From the NCBI GenBank assembly GCA_033439255.1, contig CM065881.1, forward strand, positions 1,364,001 to 1,428,000: 64,000 nt of DNA. Direction: 5' to 3'. This DNA is from Hericium rajendrae. Taxonomy: Eukaryota > Basidiomycota > Agaricomycetes > Russulales > Hericiaceae. Below, piece after piece: positions 55,015 to 64,000 of the stretch. The notes beneath the pieces are model-generated. The model was not told the origin of the DNA, did not search any database, and saw nothing but the letters and a program-made list of their open reading frames with translations. Position 1 is the stretch's first letter. Each line of letters begins with the position of its first letter. Made by a program: the position numbers and the translations under genes.

Positions 55015-56838
55015 TCACATCACGACACAGTCCTTCCCAAGCGCGCCCGGGACATTCGCCCCCTTGATCTTCGCCTGCTCCAGCAGCACCTCATTGCGCA
55101 TCTTCAGATCCTGCATCTCGAGCTCGAGATCGCGCCGCTGGATCCGCTCGTCCTTCCGCAGCTGCACGAGCAGCGGCAGGATCTTCTGCACCTCGGCCCA
55201 CTGCGCGCAGCGCACCATCAGGTCCTCCTCGAAGTCCTCGTCGTCGAGCGCGCTGAAGAGGTCCGCGTCCCACCAGCTGATGCCCGCCTCGAGCGTGACG
55301 GGCGCGGGCCCGGACAGCACGTGCGAAAGGAAGAGCGCGACGGCGACGTGGTCCTCCGCGACGGGCGACGCGCCGATGTTGAGCGTCTTGAGGCGCGGGA
55401 ACTGCGTGTCCGCGTAGTCAGCGGTGTCGAGGCCGAGCGGCGCGGCGGCGTCGACATAGACGCTGAGGTTCTCGAGGCGGGGGTGCGTCGTGAAGGGGAG
55501 GAGCGCGCCGAGCGCGATGGTGGGCGGGTCCAGCTGGAGGGGCTCGCAGTTGAGCACGAGGTCGGTGAGCTCGGGGAGGCGGGTGACGAGCTCGGCGATG
55601 TCTGCTTCTGTGAGCTGCAAGGGGAGGTTGTGGCGGAGTTCGAGGATGGTGAGCTTTGATAGGGAGAGAAGGGGTCGGATGTGTTCGAATGCGAGGGGCT
55701 CGCATGCGGCTTGGTCTGATCTTGGGACTACGATGTCGAGGATGAAGTATTCGAGGTTTGGGTATGCTTCTACGATGGTAGATAGGATAGAACGGACGCT
55801 GGAAGGTGACTCCGCTTTATGGGATTCAATGTAGAGGTATTTAAGATTGGGGATGAGCGCGCCCTTGGTCAGGAAATGTTCTGCGTGCTCTAGTGTGGCG
55901 CCGATGGATAGATCGTCGAGGTGCGGGAATGCACCTTCCTCCAGGGTGACCATATACGGCGCCACCTGGTCGTCCATGCGTCTTGCTTTGTTGTTCAACT
56001 GGAGGGAATCAAGAGTCGGATGTTTGGACAGCTCCGTTATGATAGTCGGGGTGAGGCCTTGCTTAGGGCAAGTTAAATCCTTCAGCTTGGGTAGCCCTCG
56101 AATCAGGGTCAAAAGCTCAGGCTCGGATACCTCTCTGGAATCGTTGGTAGGAATCAATGTCAAGTGTGTAAGATTTGGCATACGCCCCACGATGTCCGAG
56201 ACGAGCTCCGCTTTGGAATATTTCATGGATTGACCCCCGAGGTATAGCTGGTATTCTGTAACACCTTCGTGCATAAATAAGGTGTGGTAGAGCTGGAACT
56301 CAGATGACTGGGAAAGCCATCGCAGACGCCGTAGTTTGGGGAATATAGTCATGGTTGTTCGAGATAGTGCAATGGTACGGAAAACTTCCGCGTCTAGTCT
56401 GTGTGCAGGATCTTCGCGCTCGTGATCGTAGCCCAAGGATCGAACGCGACGGGCATACGGAGCGAACCGAGCCCAATCCTCTTGGGTTGGGGTGCGCGCA
56501 AAGACCTACATCAACGTCAACAACGATTGATGATATAAATGATAGCTCTAACGTACGAGCGTTGGACTGGCTGCGACATTATGGCGCTTCACATAAGGGA
56601 CTAGATGCGAAAACAAGTGGTAGAGTTCATCCAAATGCCTCCACATATTGTCGAGGGCGAGCTCCGTCCATCGCTTGCAAATTCTGGCACACCGTGCATT
56701 GGTGGATTTGTTTCCGTAGCCGAAGATGAGGTCGAGTAGCTCTGGAATGGCAAGAACGCGTGAAGCGGTTGAATAGTAGGGCATGGCTGAGGTGGATGTG
56801 GCCTTGCGGGGAGTGATGAGGGTGGCAACCACAGTCAT
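55015..56838 (-). CDS. F-box/LRR-type protein
   Basis: Two exons. Exon 1 carries the F-box region: VLAIPELLDLIFGYGNKSTN followed by ARCARICKRWTELALDNMWR. The donor is GTACGT near 56555 and the acceptor TGTAG near 56503, joining ..ASPTL to VFARTPTQEDWARFAPYAR, a block common in Agaricomycete F-box proteins. Leucine-rich repeats follow (MPNLTHLTLIPTND, LPKLKDLTCPKQGL, FPHLDDLSIGATLEHAEHFL). The C-terminus is a charged coiled coil (DERIQRRDLELEMQDLKMRN) ending GALGKDCVVM. An alternative start is the in-frame ATG of MPYYSTASRV. It is not closely related to the F-box pair at 41-45 kb. Likely an SCF adaptor by family. Confidence 0.8.
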
Positions 56839-57800
56839 GACGGTTATGTAGAGCTTGGTGGTCTGAGTCGTGAAGGGTTCGTAGAGGTGTGGATTGGGGA
56901 AGAATTAGAGCGGCGGACAAGGTTGCTACGATGCAAAGAGTACAAGGGTGGGTATGCAGAGGACCAAGAGTAGAACAAGAACAAAATACAAATCAGTCAA
57001 CGAAGTCGCGTCGCGTCTGTGGCTGGCCCAAACCGAGGTCCACATGCATCCACAACTCTGCACGTTTTTCTACGTGTCAAACCAACGGCTTGCTCAAGTC
57101 TTGCTCAGTTGCTGCCAATTTGTTGCCTTCGTGATGTATCGAGTCCCAACAACTCTAAGAGGACCGAGATCTGGTTGCATGGTTGTATCACAACGTTTTC
57201 CTGGCACTCGTTGCGCAGTGCACACGAAAGACTTGAGGGGACAAATTGCACACGGATGGCTTCAGACATCAAGCAGGGCAGGTGAGCCAAAGTAATGGCG
57301 GACATCATCCAATATTGTGCAGGCAATGGACATGGGACATGGTCGAGAATAAGAGGAACAATCTAACTAAGGCCGGCAAGCGATGAATACCATGCGATGG
57401 GATGTGGCGAAGATAGAAGCGAAACGCCCTACAGCAGATACCTGAACAATGTACGCCGTTAGCAAAGAGCAGACGAGAATGGGAGAGGAAGATAAAAGAT
57501 CAGTCAAGCGGACTCGACCACCAAAGCAGTCTGCCCGAAGGTAGCTGAGATAATTTTCTGCAGCGCAGGGGGCGCCCCCACTAAAGCCAAATGCCTCAAA
57601 CATCATAGTAACCAGCAGAAACTTTACTCACCATGCAAGACAACGACGGACAAGAGGGCAGAGAGGACACGGTTGGCAGCAGAGAAAAAACTCGAACTTT
57701 AAGTATGCAAATTGCGTGGGAACGTTATGTAATCCCCGCGCGAACTCCGCCGTGTGTTGTTCACGCGCGGGCCGCCGGCGTCATTCCACCACAAGCAGGC
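56839..57800. other. Divergent intergenic region between the F-box gene and TAF10
   Basis: About 960 bp, promoter of both genes. The TAF10 frame stays open upstream of its chosen ATG from 57633, but the codons there do not look like TAF10. Several short ORFs have no family features. Confidence 0.5.
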
Positions 57801-58600
57801 ATGTCGACTCCGTACCAAGACCAGCCCGCTGCCTCGTCGTCCTCGACGTCGCAGCCCCCAGCACCGGCGCAGCAGACGGCGCAGTACGCGTACCCGCTCG
57901 CTGCAGGACAGCCGCCTCAGGCGCCGCCCCAGCCCCAGCCCCAGCCGCAACCTCAGCCTGCGGGAGAGAGCAGCAAGGCGCCACAGACGCGCCAGGCTGC
58001 TGAGGAGGCGCGCAAGGACAGGACACTGGCTGAGTTCCTGTTGATGCTGGACAACTATGAGCCATTGGTATGTCCTGTTCGATTCGTGTCTGCTTGGTGT
58101 CAGAGGACAGGAGGCAGCCCTGTTGTCCGGTTGACTTTGGCGACTTGGACCTGACTAACGTCATGCCCTCTCGCAACAGATCCCAGACGAAGTCACGGAC
58201 TACTACCTCCAGCGTGTCGGGTTTGACTGCCAGGATCCGCGATTGTGCGTCCTTTGTTATCTTGTCCGAGATATGCGTTCATGACGAACGTTTCGGCCCA
58301 TTTGTCGTTCAGGAAACGCCTGCTGGCGCTCGCTGCCCAGAAATTCGTGTCGGACATCGCGTCCGACGCCTACCAGCACGCTCGGATACGCACCAATGCT
58401 ACCGGCGGCCGTGCGCGGGCTAACCAGCCCCCTGGCTCTGCGAGGGTACGTCACCGACCCGTCATTTCTCCGCGCGTAGTGGTTGATTTCGAGCCTTTTG
58501 TTCGCAGGACAAGACGCGGACGACGCTGATGATGGAGGATCTCAGCATGGCGCTGCAGGAGTATGGTATCAATGCGCGCAAGCCGGATTTCTATCTCTGA
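57801..58600 (+). CDS. TAF10: TFIID/SAGA subunit TAF10
   Basis: About 205 residues. A disordered N-terminus rich in Gln/Pro/Ser, with a PQ-dipeptide run ([20 protein letters not shown]), precedes the histone-fold: [40 protein letters not shown] and [20 protein letters not shown]. The end is [26 protein letters not shown]10 is a histone-fold subunit shared by TFIID and SAGA and pairs with TAF3, TAF8 or SPT7. An open frame continues 56 codons upstream to an ATG at 57633, but that part has no family match and a non-coding look, so 57801 was chosen. SGF73 (25138-26352) is another SAGA gene in this window. Confidence 0.9.
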
Positions 58601-59046
58601 AGTTGTCGAGATACGGTTGCATGATGGTGTTTCTTCACGTTTATCGGACTCTGTGCTTTCCCATTGTATGTTTAGTATCTCATCCAGCTAGTAATGACGG
58701 TTAAAATGATTTGACGATGGCCGTGACTGATGCTTCATGCTCTGGGAGAGCTCATCCAACAAATGAGTGATGTCAAATGTAATTCACTCGAAGTCATCAT
58801 CTGGAACTTCACGAGACTATTCGATATCTATATTTTGGACCGAGAGCAACAATGAGGATAACAATGCAACAATGGCCATTTTTTTTTATACATGAATATA
58901 CGACGATGACGGGGATGGAGAGGTACAACGTGGAAGGGGAAACAACGTGGAAGGGGGACAACAGCGTGCGAGTTACAAGGGGCACAAACGTGATAGCAAG
59001 CTTGGAAATTGACAAAACTAGAGCGCAGGCGAGGCGTTCGTACACC
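58601..59046. other. Convergent 3' region (TAF10 and Argonaute)
   Basis: About 450 bp. It contains a short tandem duplication near 58924-58959 and the 3' untranslated ends of both genes. Confidence 0.5.
58924..58959. repeat. 17-bp tandem duplication
   Basis: ACAACGTGGAAGGGG occurs twice with a period of 17 bp, followed by a third partial ACAAC. It lies in the 3' region between TAF10 and Argonaute. It has no ORF significance and looks like recent slippage. Confidence 0.7.
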
Positions 59047-62000
59047 TCAGCAGAAGTACATTTTACTCCGCATGCCTGGGTTGAGGGGCTTGAAAGCAGC
59101 CTGGAACGCTTGCAGGTTCTGCGCCGCCTCTGTGGTGTTCGTCGCGGACTCCGACATGGAGAGGTCCAGTCCCTGGCTGGGATCGTAATGGTGCTTTGCG
59201 CGAGAGCACACAATATCGGCGTCTACGGGATACGTCAGTGTCGAACCAGTCGGAAAGAGCGCATATGAAGACATACAGTAGACGGGCGCGGGGATGGACA
59301 CGGAGCGTGTCGAACGCGCATATACATGGCAGAGGGTGAAACATAGAGACTGCAGTCCATCGGGACTAGAAAGCGCGATAAGTGATCATCAGACGAAGAA
59401 AAACAAAAGCAACAATGACATACGTGAAGCTGTTATCGTCATGGAGGACGTTGTAATGCGCCGGCCTACTCGTGCCGAGCAAACCGCCGTGCGACTGGAG
59501 GTAGAAGTCGAACTCTACCGGGTTGACGACCTCTCGGTCGACGACGGTGCCAGCGGGGCAGTTGTCGCTGCGATCTCCCTGTCCTGGCTGGGGGAAGAAT
59601 CGCACATGGTGACGCTTGCCCACGACGATCATGGTAATCTTGGGGTTAATCCCTAATGTTGCGCAAGCCTCTGCAATCCATGTCAGACAAATCCTCGGAC
59701 TTCAATGATCGAGACACTGACTCTGCAGCAGAACGAGCTCTGTTTTCCGACCGAGGTGAGTAGATGCAAAGCAAGAAAGCCACTGAATGACAGACCTTGA
59801 TCGAGAACATGCTTGAATTGACCTTCAGATACACCATCTGGAAAAGAGTTAGTGTATGACTGGAATTGCTGAAGAAAACAAGACGTACCTCGGAAGAAGA
59901 TGATGCGTTTCGGAGCAGACGCGGCGACCGCCTTCTTCTCGACATTCTGCCTGTACTTCATGTACATGTCGAGGACGTACTGGCGTTTCTTCGGTCAGAG
60001 AAGGAAGCCTCAATCCGAACAAGTCATTACATACCAGGCTCATCGACTCCAAATCGGCAATGATCTCCTGGCGAGACGTTTGCGCCTTGATCGTAGCGAT
60101 GTACTTCGCTGTGTCGCTGTCGACGTTTCCGACGAGGGCAGTGAACGATGGTCGACCATCCGAACCCGGCGCCGGATGAATGACATCCGCGCCTGTCTCT
60201 CGATTAGCAGAAGGAAACAGATGTCATAGACAGACATTACCCATGACTATGGTAGGGTTGTTCGGATCGGTCAGTACCGAGACCGACTTGGGATCTGGGA
60301 TTGTGTTGATCCCGCCGAGCTTCACATTGAGCCTGCATCACATTCAGACCTTGCAAATGATAGGAGGAAAATTGTACAGACTTCAACGTCACATTGGCAT
60401 AGTACTGCGGTTTTGCTTTCCAGCATTTTGCACTTTTCAGGCATTGCGTGACCACGCCCGCCTGTCATAAATGTCATGATAGTCCTGGAAGCGTCATGTC
60501 TGATGCTTACCGCGATATCACCAAAGCTGATCGGGAGGGAGACACACAGTCAGCACGAGAATGTATATAAGGTTTGACCACTTACTGCTTAACAGCATTG
60601 TAGATGTCGTTACCACCCTCCGGCAGGATGACCACTATAAGAGAAGGCAGAGCGTTGGTTTTGCGCTTGCATTCCATTCCCGCGGTGCGCAATTGCTGGA
60701 GGGGCTCCTTATTTAGAGTACAATTCGACCTACAGCTGATAGACTTACCGCGCCAACGTTGGCATTACCATTCTCCCATGTGATGTGGGCCGGGCGCTTG
60801 GTGACGGAGATCCCTACCAACCATCAAGGTGAAAACAGTGACTAGTAACATATGGATAGCGACTCACCGACAGTAGTGCAGGCCGTCATTAAGCCGGTGA
60901 TCATATCATCAGCATTCTCCTGCCTGAACCTGTTTTGGCGTTCATAGACGACGACGATCCACTCCTGAATGGCCCCAGGGACGTATACACGCTTGTCAAT
61001 CCTACGCACAATGCTCATGAGCAAATGCACATGTCGAAGAAACAGGTAACTCACATGTTCCAGGCACCGTCCCTGGGTTTCTGCAGCCGTATTTCAGATG
61101 AATGACAAGCTATAAAGTGTGGCATCACGTACGATGGTCGGTTGCTTGGACTTCGCACCATATTTTAGGATCGGAGGCTCCAGGACGCGCGCTTTGATGC
61201 GCAGGGGCTCCTGTCCGACGACCATGTCGAAGTCTCGGACATACTCTGATTGCCCGTATGCCAGAACCTAGAAATACGATGAGCATTACGCATGATACAG
61301 GCTGAGGTACTTACCCCGAGACCATTGCGGATGCTATCAAGGCGCGACTGGGGCTTCTTGGTCGCGAACGTAAGCACATCACTGGTCTTCTCCGGTGGCA
61401 ATTGCTTTCGTATTATCTGTCCAGGAGGTACGATGCAAAGTTCTAATGGTATTAGTGCGCCTGTCCCAAGCTAGTGAATGGCATTAGCACTCGAATGCAT
61501 TCATTATATCACACCTACTTCAGCACAGATAACATCGGGATACTGTAGAGTCTGATTCTGTTGTGTCCTGAAGAAATCTGCGACCGACATCGTGGGACCG
61601 TCGCCCAACTTGAAGGTCAAGTCCCGCGCACCATCGCGGCTGAGACGCTTGACGACACGAGGTGTGGCGTTAGACTTGCCCCCTCGGTTGTTCGGCGTGA
61701 GGATCTTGACCCCAGCGACAAACCGCTGGACGCGCATGCGCTCTCGGTCGGGAAGCCCAGTCTTGGGAGCAAGCGCACGGGGATCTGTCTGTCCGAGGTG
61801 CTTGAGGCATAAAGAAAGGAGTGATCCTGGCTCGTACATGGCACCAGTCGAGATGTCCACGTTAATGAGCATCTTCCCGAGAGCGGGACGGACACTCTGG
61901 AAGTACCCTCTCCACAGGATAATTCCTGAACCAATATCTTTCTTCTCCCTGTCCGTGAAAAAGCTCCGCACGTTGAACGGATAGTTCAGATTCGGCTCCA

Positions 62001-62928
62001 TCCTCACCACTACGTTCAGGGCCTGCATGGCAAATAAAAGTGAGCAGCAAGTCGAGAGAAACGACAAGTTACGGAACTCACAGTGATGGCGGTCAGGACA
62101 GTGTTGTCATGGGACTGCTGTCCTAAAAGGAAACGCTGGAGGACCCTACGGAATGCGTCAATGCAGCACAACCCGGATCAACAAAGTACGCGACTTACTC
62201 TGGGTTTATCTCCGCGACGTGGTTCAACTTGACTTTGTAGACCTTAGGACCACGGCCGCCCGCCCGCGTATCCTCCCCAGCGCTGCCGTATGACAAAGGG
62301 ACATCGAACTGGTGAACGTTAGTTCAGATTTATCTCCAATACAGACAAGGCATGCGCACCTCCCCAGCATCACCGAAAGAGTACTTGGTCGAAGAAAAGA
62401 GGTTCTTTCGGCCGTCATAAACACCCCGCGGAGAGAAAACTTGTGGGGCTGCCACGGTCTGCAAGGCTTTAATGATCTCAAAGGTAAGGACAACTGGGAG
62501 GGTCTTCTCTGAGGGTGAGATGACTATGCAAAAACACATCAGAGTGTGACCACAGCGTCTAGTCTATGACTATACTGACCAACTATATTGCAAAGGACGT
62601 TGAAGTAAGAAGACGAGTCCGGATGAAAAGGAAAAACGAGCGTACCGTCGTAATGATGAATCGTTCGCTGCGGAATCGTGGTCTCGAAGTGATTCGTGAA
62701 TACTTCGATTGCCCTGCCTGCGTTGCCAAAGCCCGGGCGTTTCACACCTATGGACTCTACATGGGCCAAGGCGAGCCCGCCACTCGGCGGAGGCCCACCA
62801 CCTGGAGCAGGTGGCCCGCCTCGTCCGCCTCCTCTACCGCCCCTGCCCCCGCCGGCTCCTCTCCCGCCGGCTCCTCTCCCCCCGCCTCTTGCTCCGCGAC
62901 CGCGACCTGGATCTCCTCGGGGCGGCAT
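59047..62928 (-). CDS. Argonaute protein
   Basis: Many small exons (well over ten) encode a complete Argonaute. The N-terminus is a Gly/Arg tract (GRGRGARGGGRGAGGRGAGG) followed by a Pro-rich stretch. The N domain opens VESIGVKRPGFGNAGRAIEV. L1 and PAZ follow (LNVVVRMEPNLNYPFNVRSF, TMSVADFFRTQQNQTLQYPD, ELCIVPPGQIIRKQLPPEKT). MID and PIWI contain PSLIVVILPEGGNDIYNAVK, the first catalytic Asp in TIVMGADVIHPAPGSDGRPS, the glutamate finger in SRQEIIADLESM, the second Asp in RIIFFRDGVSEGQFKHV, and VYYADIVCSRAKHH with Asp at the fourth tetrad position. The slicer tetrad is thus D-E-D-D, so cleavage activity is plausible. It ends NPGMRSKMYFC, consistent with the usual hydrophobic C-terminus. It acts in small-RNA silencing. 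Confidence 0.93.
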
Positions 62929-63702
62929 GGCAATGTGAGTACGATATATGGTCGAGAACGCGTCCGCGACGTGTGTCTAGTAGAGGACTGAAAACTGCGG
63001 AGATGGTGGGTGGCAAGATGTTGTGGGGGAAAAGAAGAAAGACGCGATATAAGAAGGGACGCGACGCAGGGGCCCCACGTGCCGGCGATCAAGACCACTC
63101 GACATTGTCGCTCCTTGTGTCCAAAAAGACGCGCATTGTATTCTTTGTTCCATCACCGTGTCCGCTTCCCAATATTATTATCGATGACTCCCCTGTGATT
63201 GCCTGCGCCAGAACATACTGCGCGCTGCGACGTGAAGAGGAGGCCTGCGACGTACCGTGGCTAGAGGCTGCACGAGGTGGACACATGCATTTGCAGCAGA
63301 TCTGCCGGATATGGACAGCCGAGTTATGGGTCCGAGTGGATCCAGTAATACTTCGTAGCGGCGACTTCCTGCGGTTTTACTGCGCAGCTGCGGCTGCGGG
63401 CTCTAGATTCATTCGACTACAAAAAGGTCGCCTGACGACACGTCCCCGACGTCACCCAAGCTTCGCACTGTATACGTTCGTAAAAGAATCCATAGAAGAG
63501 TAATGCAGATGGTCAACGCCCCGCTATGCGTGTGGCTTAGATAACTGAGTATAGCATCGCATCCCTTGAGAACTCCATCGACAGCAGGGTAGTGTGGGAA
63601 TAAGGATAACGCCGTATTCTGCATTGCAGCTGCCCGATCACACGGCATTCTGCTCCAAATTACAATATTGACCTAACGAAAAATGGGGGGTATCAATACT
63701 AA
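62929..63702. other. Upstream region of Argonaute
   Basis: About 770 bp. It holds the Argonaute promoter and leader and the 3' end of the gene at the right edge. A 264-aa plus-strand ORF (62709-63503) overlaps it but is a shadow of the Arg/Gly tract and lacks family features. Confidence 0.5.
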
Positions 63703-64000
63703 CTAAGCCCAAGTCTCTAATGCTTGGTCGACAGTACTCCGCTCGCGAAGAAGTGCAAGTAACTGCCATGACGGATCCTGCGGTTCACGTTGTTCGTCAT
63801 CGACTACATCGTCCGTGCCGCGAGGCTCGTTATCCCCAAGAGTAGTCAGGCGCGTCGCTGCCGCTGACTTGTTCGGCAGCACAGCAGGAGAAACAGTAAA
63901 CAGGGTGTCGAAAGCAGAGGGCGACAGCACGTTTCCTGACGAATGTGGAGCAGAAGGGTGGATCGAGGTAATGGCATGTGATGAAGTTGTAAGTGCTAGC
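63703..64000 (-). CDS. C-terminal exon of a gene cut by the right window edge
   Basis: The frame is open from the window edge to a TAG at 63703-63705. It reads TTSSHAITSIHPSAPHSSGN, VLSPSAFDTLFTVSPAVLPN, KSAAATRLTTLGDNEPRGTD and ends DPSWQLLALLRERSTVDQALETWA. The composition (Ser/Thr/Pro-rich then acidic) looks like a disordered tail of a larger protein. No family is recognised and no splice junction can be checked within the window. The Trp/Leu-rich end could be a short helix. Confidence 0.5.
   Translation of the reverse strand, partial: LALTTSSHAITSIHPSAPHSSGNVLSPSAFDTLFTVSPAVLPNKSAAATRLTTLGDNEPRGTDDVVDDEQREPQDPSWQLLALLRERSTVDQALETWA

Noticed and set aside
57633-57800. Extended N-terminus of TAF10 from an upstream ATG
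   Set aside because: In frame but without TAF10 similarity and of leader-like composition; the ATG at 57801 gives the usual start of a Ser/Gln-rich head.
62709-63503. 264-aa plus-strand ORF
   Set aside because: Opposite the Argonaute RG tract and extending into its promoter; no domain, splice or codon support.
1-64000. Transposons, LTR elements, CRISPR arrays, rRNA
   Set aside because: Looked for terminal repeats, reverse-transcriptase or transposase motifs and regular repeat-spacer arrays; none seen.

Overview
The window is nuclear DNA from a filamentous basidiomycete, most likely an Agaricomycete. Genes are dense (about 24 in 64 kb), lie on both strands, and are split by many 45-65 bp introns with GTGAGT/GTAAGT-type donors. 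Coding sequence is GC-rich with C/G at third positions. The gene set is typical of that group: several F-box/LRR genes, a lactate 2-monooxygenase-like pair, a P450, a Zn2Cys6 factor and an Argonaute. Species cannot be named from the sequence alone. I see no bacterial operons, CRISPR arrays, rRNA, LTR elements or intact DNA transposons.

Layout. 0-9 kb: the N-terminal part of an unrecognised gene, a complex I 21 kDa subunit, ribosome-assembly factor IPI3, a class B J-protein, an OHCU decarboxylase and an SLC35F-type transporter. 9-18 kb: an oxidative-metabolism block with two paralogous FMN-dependent lactate 2-monooxygenase-like genes facing each other tail to tail, a Gfo/Idh/MocA oxidoreductase and a cytochrome P450. 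19-30 kb: a complete glycogen debranching enzyme, SAGA subunit SGF73, an FAD monooxygenase with an odd N-terminal extension, and a tRNA-Gly(GCC). 30-39 kb: a coiled-coil protein of unknown function, decapping activator PAT1 and a type II membrane glycosyltransferase-like protein. 39-41 kb: a tandemly duplicated orphan locus with one copy broken. 41-46 kb: two tandem F-box genes. 46-55 kb: a Zn2Cys6 transcription factor, Pol III subunit RPC4, a purine phosphoribosyltransferase and a mitoferrin. 55-64 kb: another F-box gene, TAF10, an Argonaute, and the last exon of a gene cut by the window edge.

Most genes are unrelated housekeeping functions. The 9.4-17.9 kb block is the only stretch that looks like a possible metabolic cluster. 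SGF73 and TAF10 both belong to SAGA (TAF10 also to TFIID), and PAT1 and Argonaute both act on RNA, but they are far apart and probably not co-regulated.

The most unusual signals are: the convergent monooxygenase pair, whose copies share a GC-AG intron yet differ by one intron; the duplicated orphan locus at 39.1-41.1 kb; a 13-nt microexon in the complex I gene; a sharp base-skew switch inside the OHCU decarboxylase gene; and a diverged 121-bp-period tandem repeat upstream of PAT1. Exon boundaries were read by eye from splice motifs and frame continuity, so start and stop positions are firmer than inner junctions.
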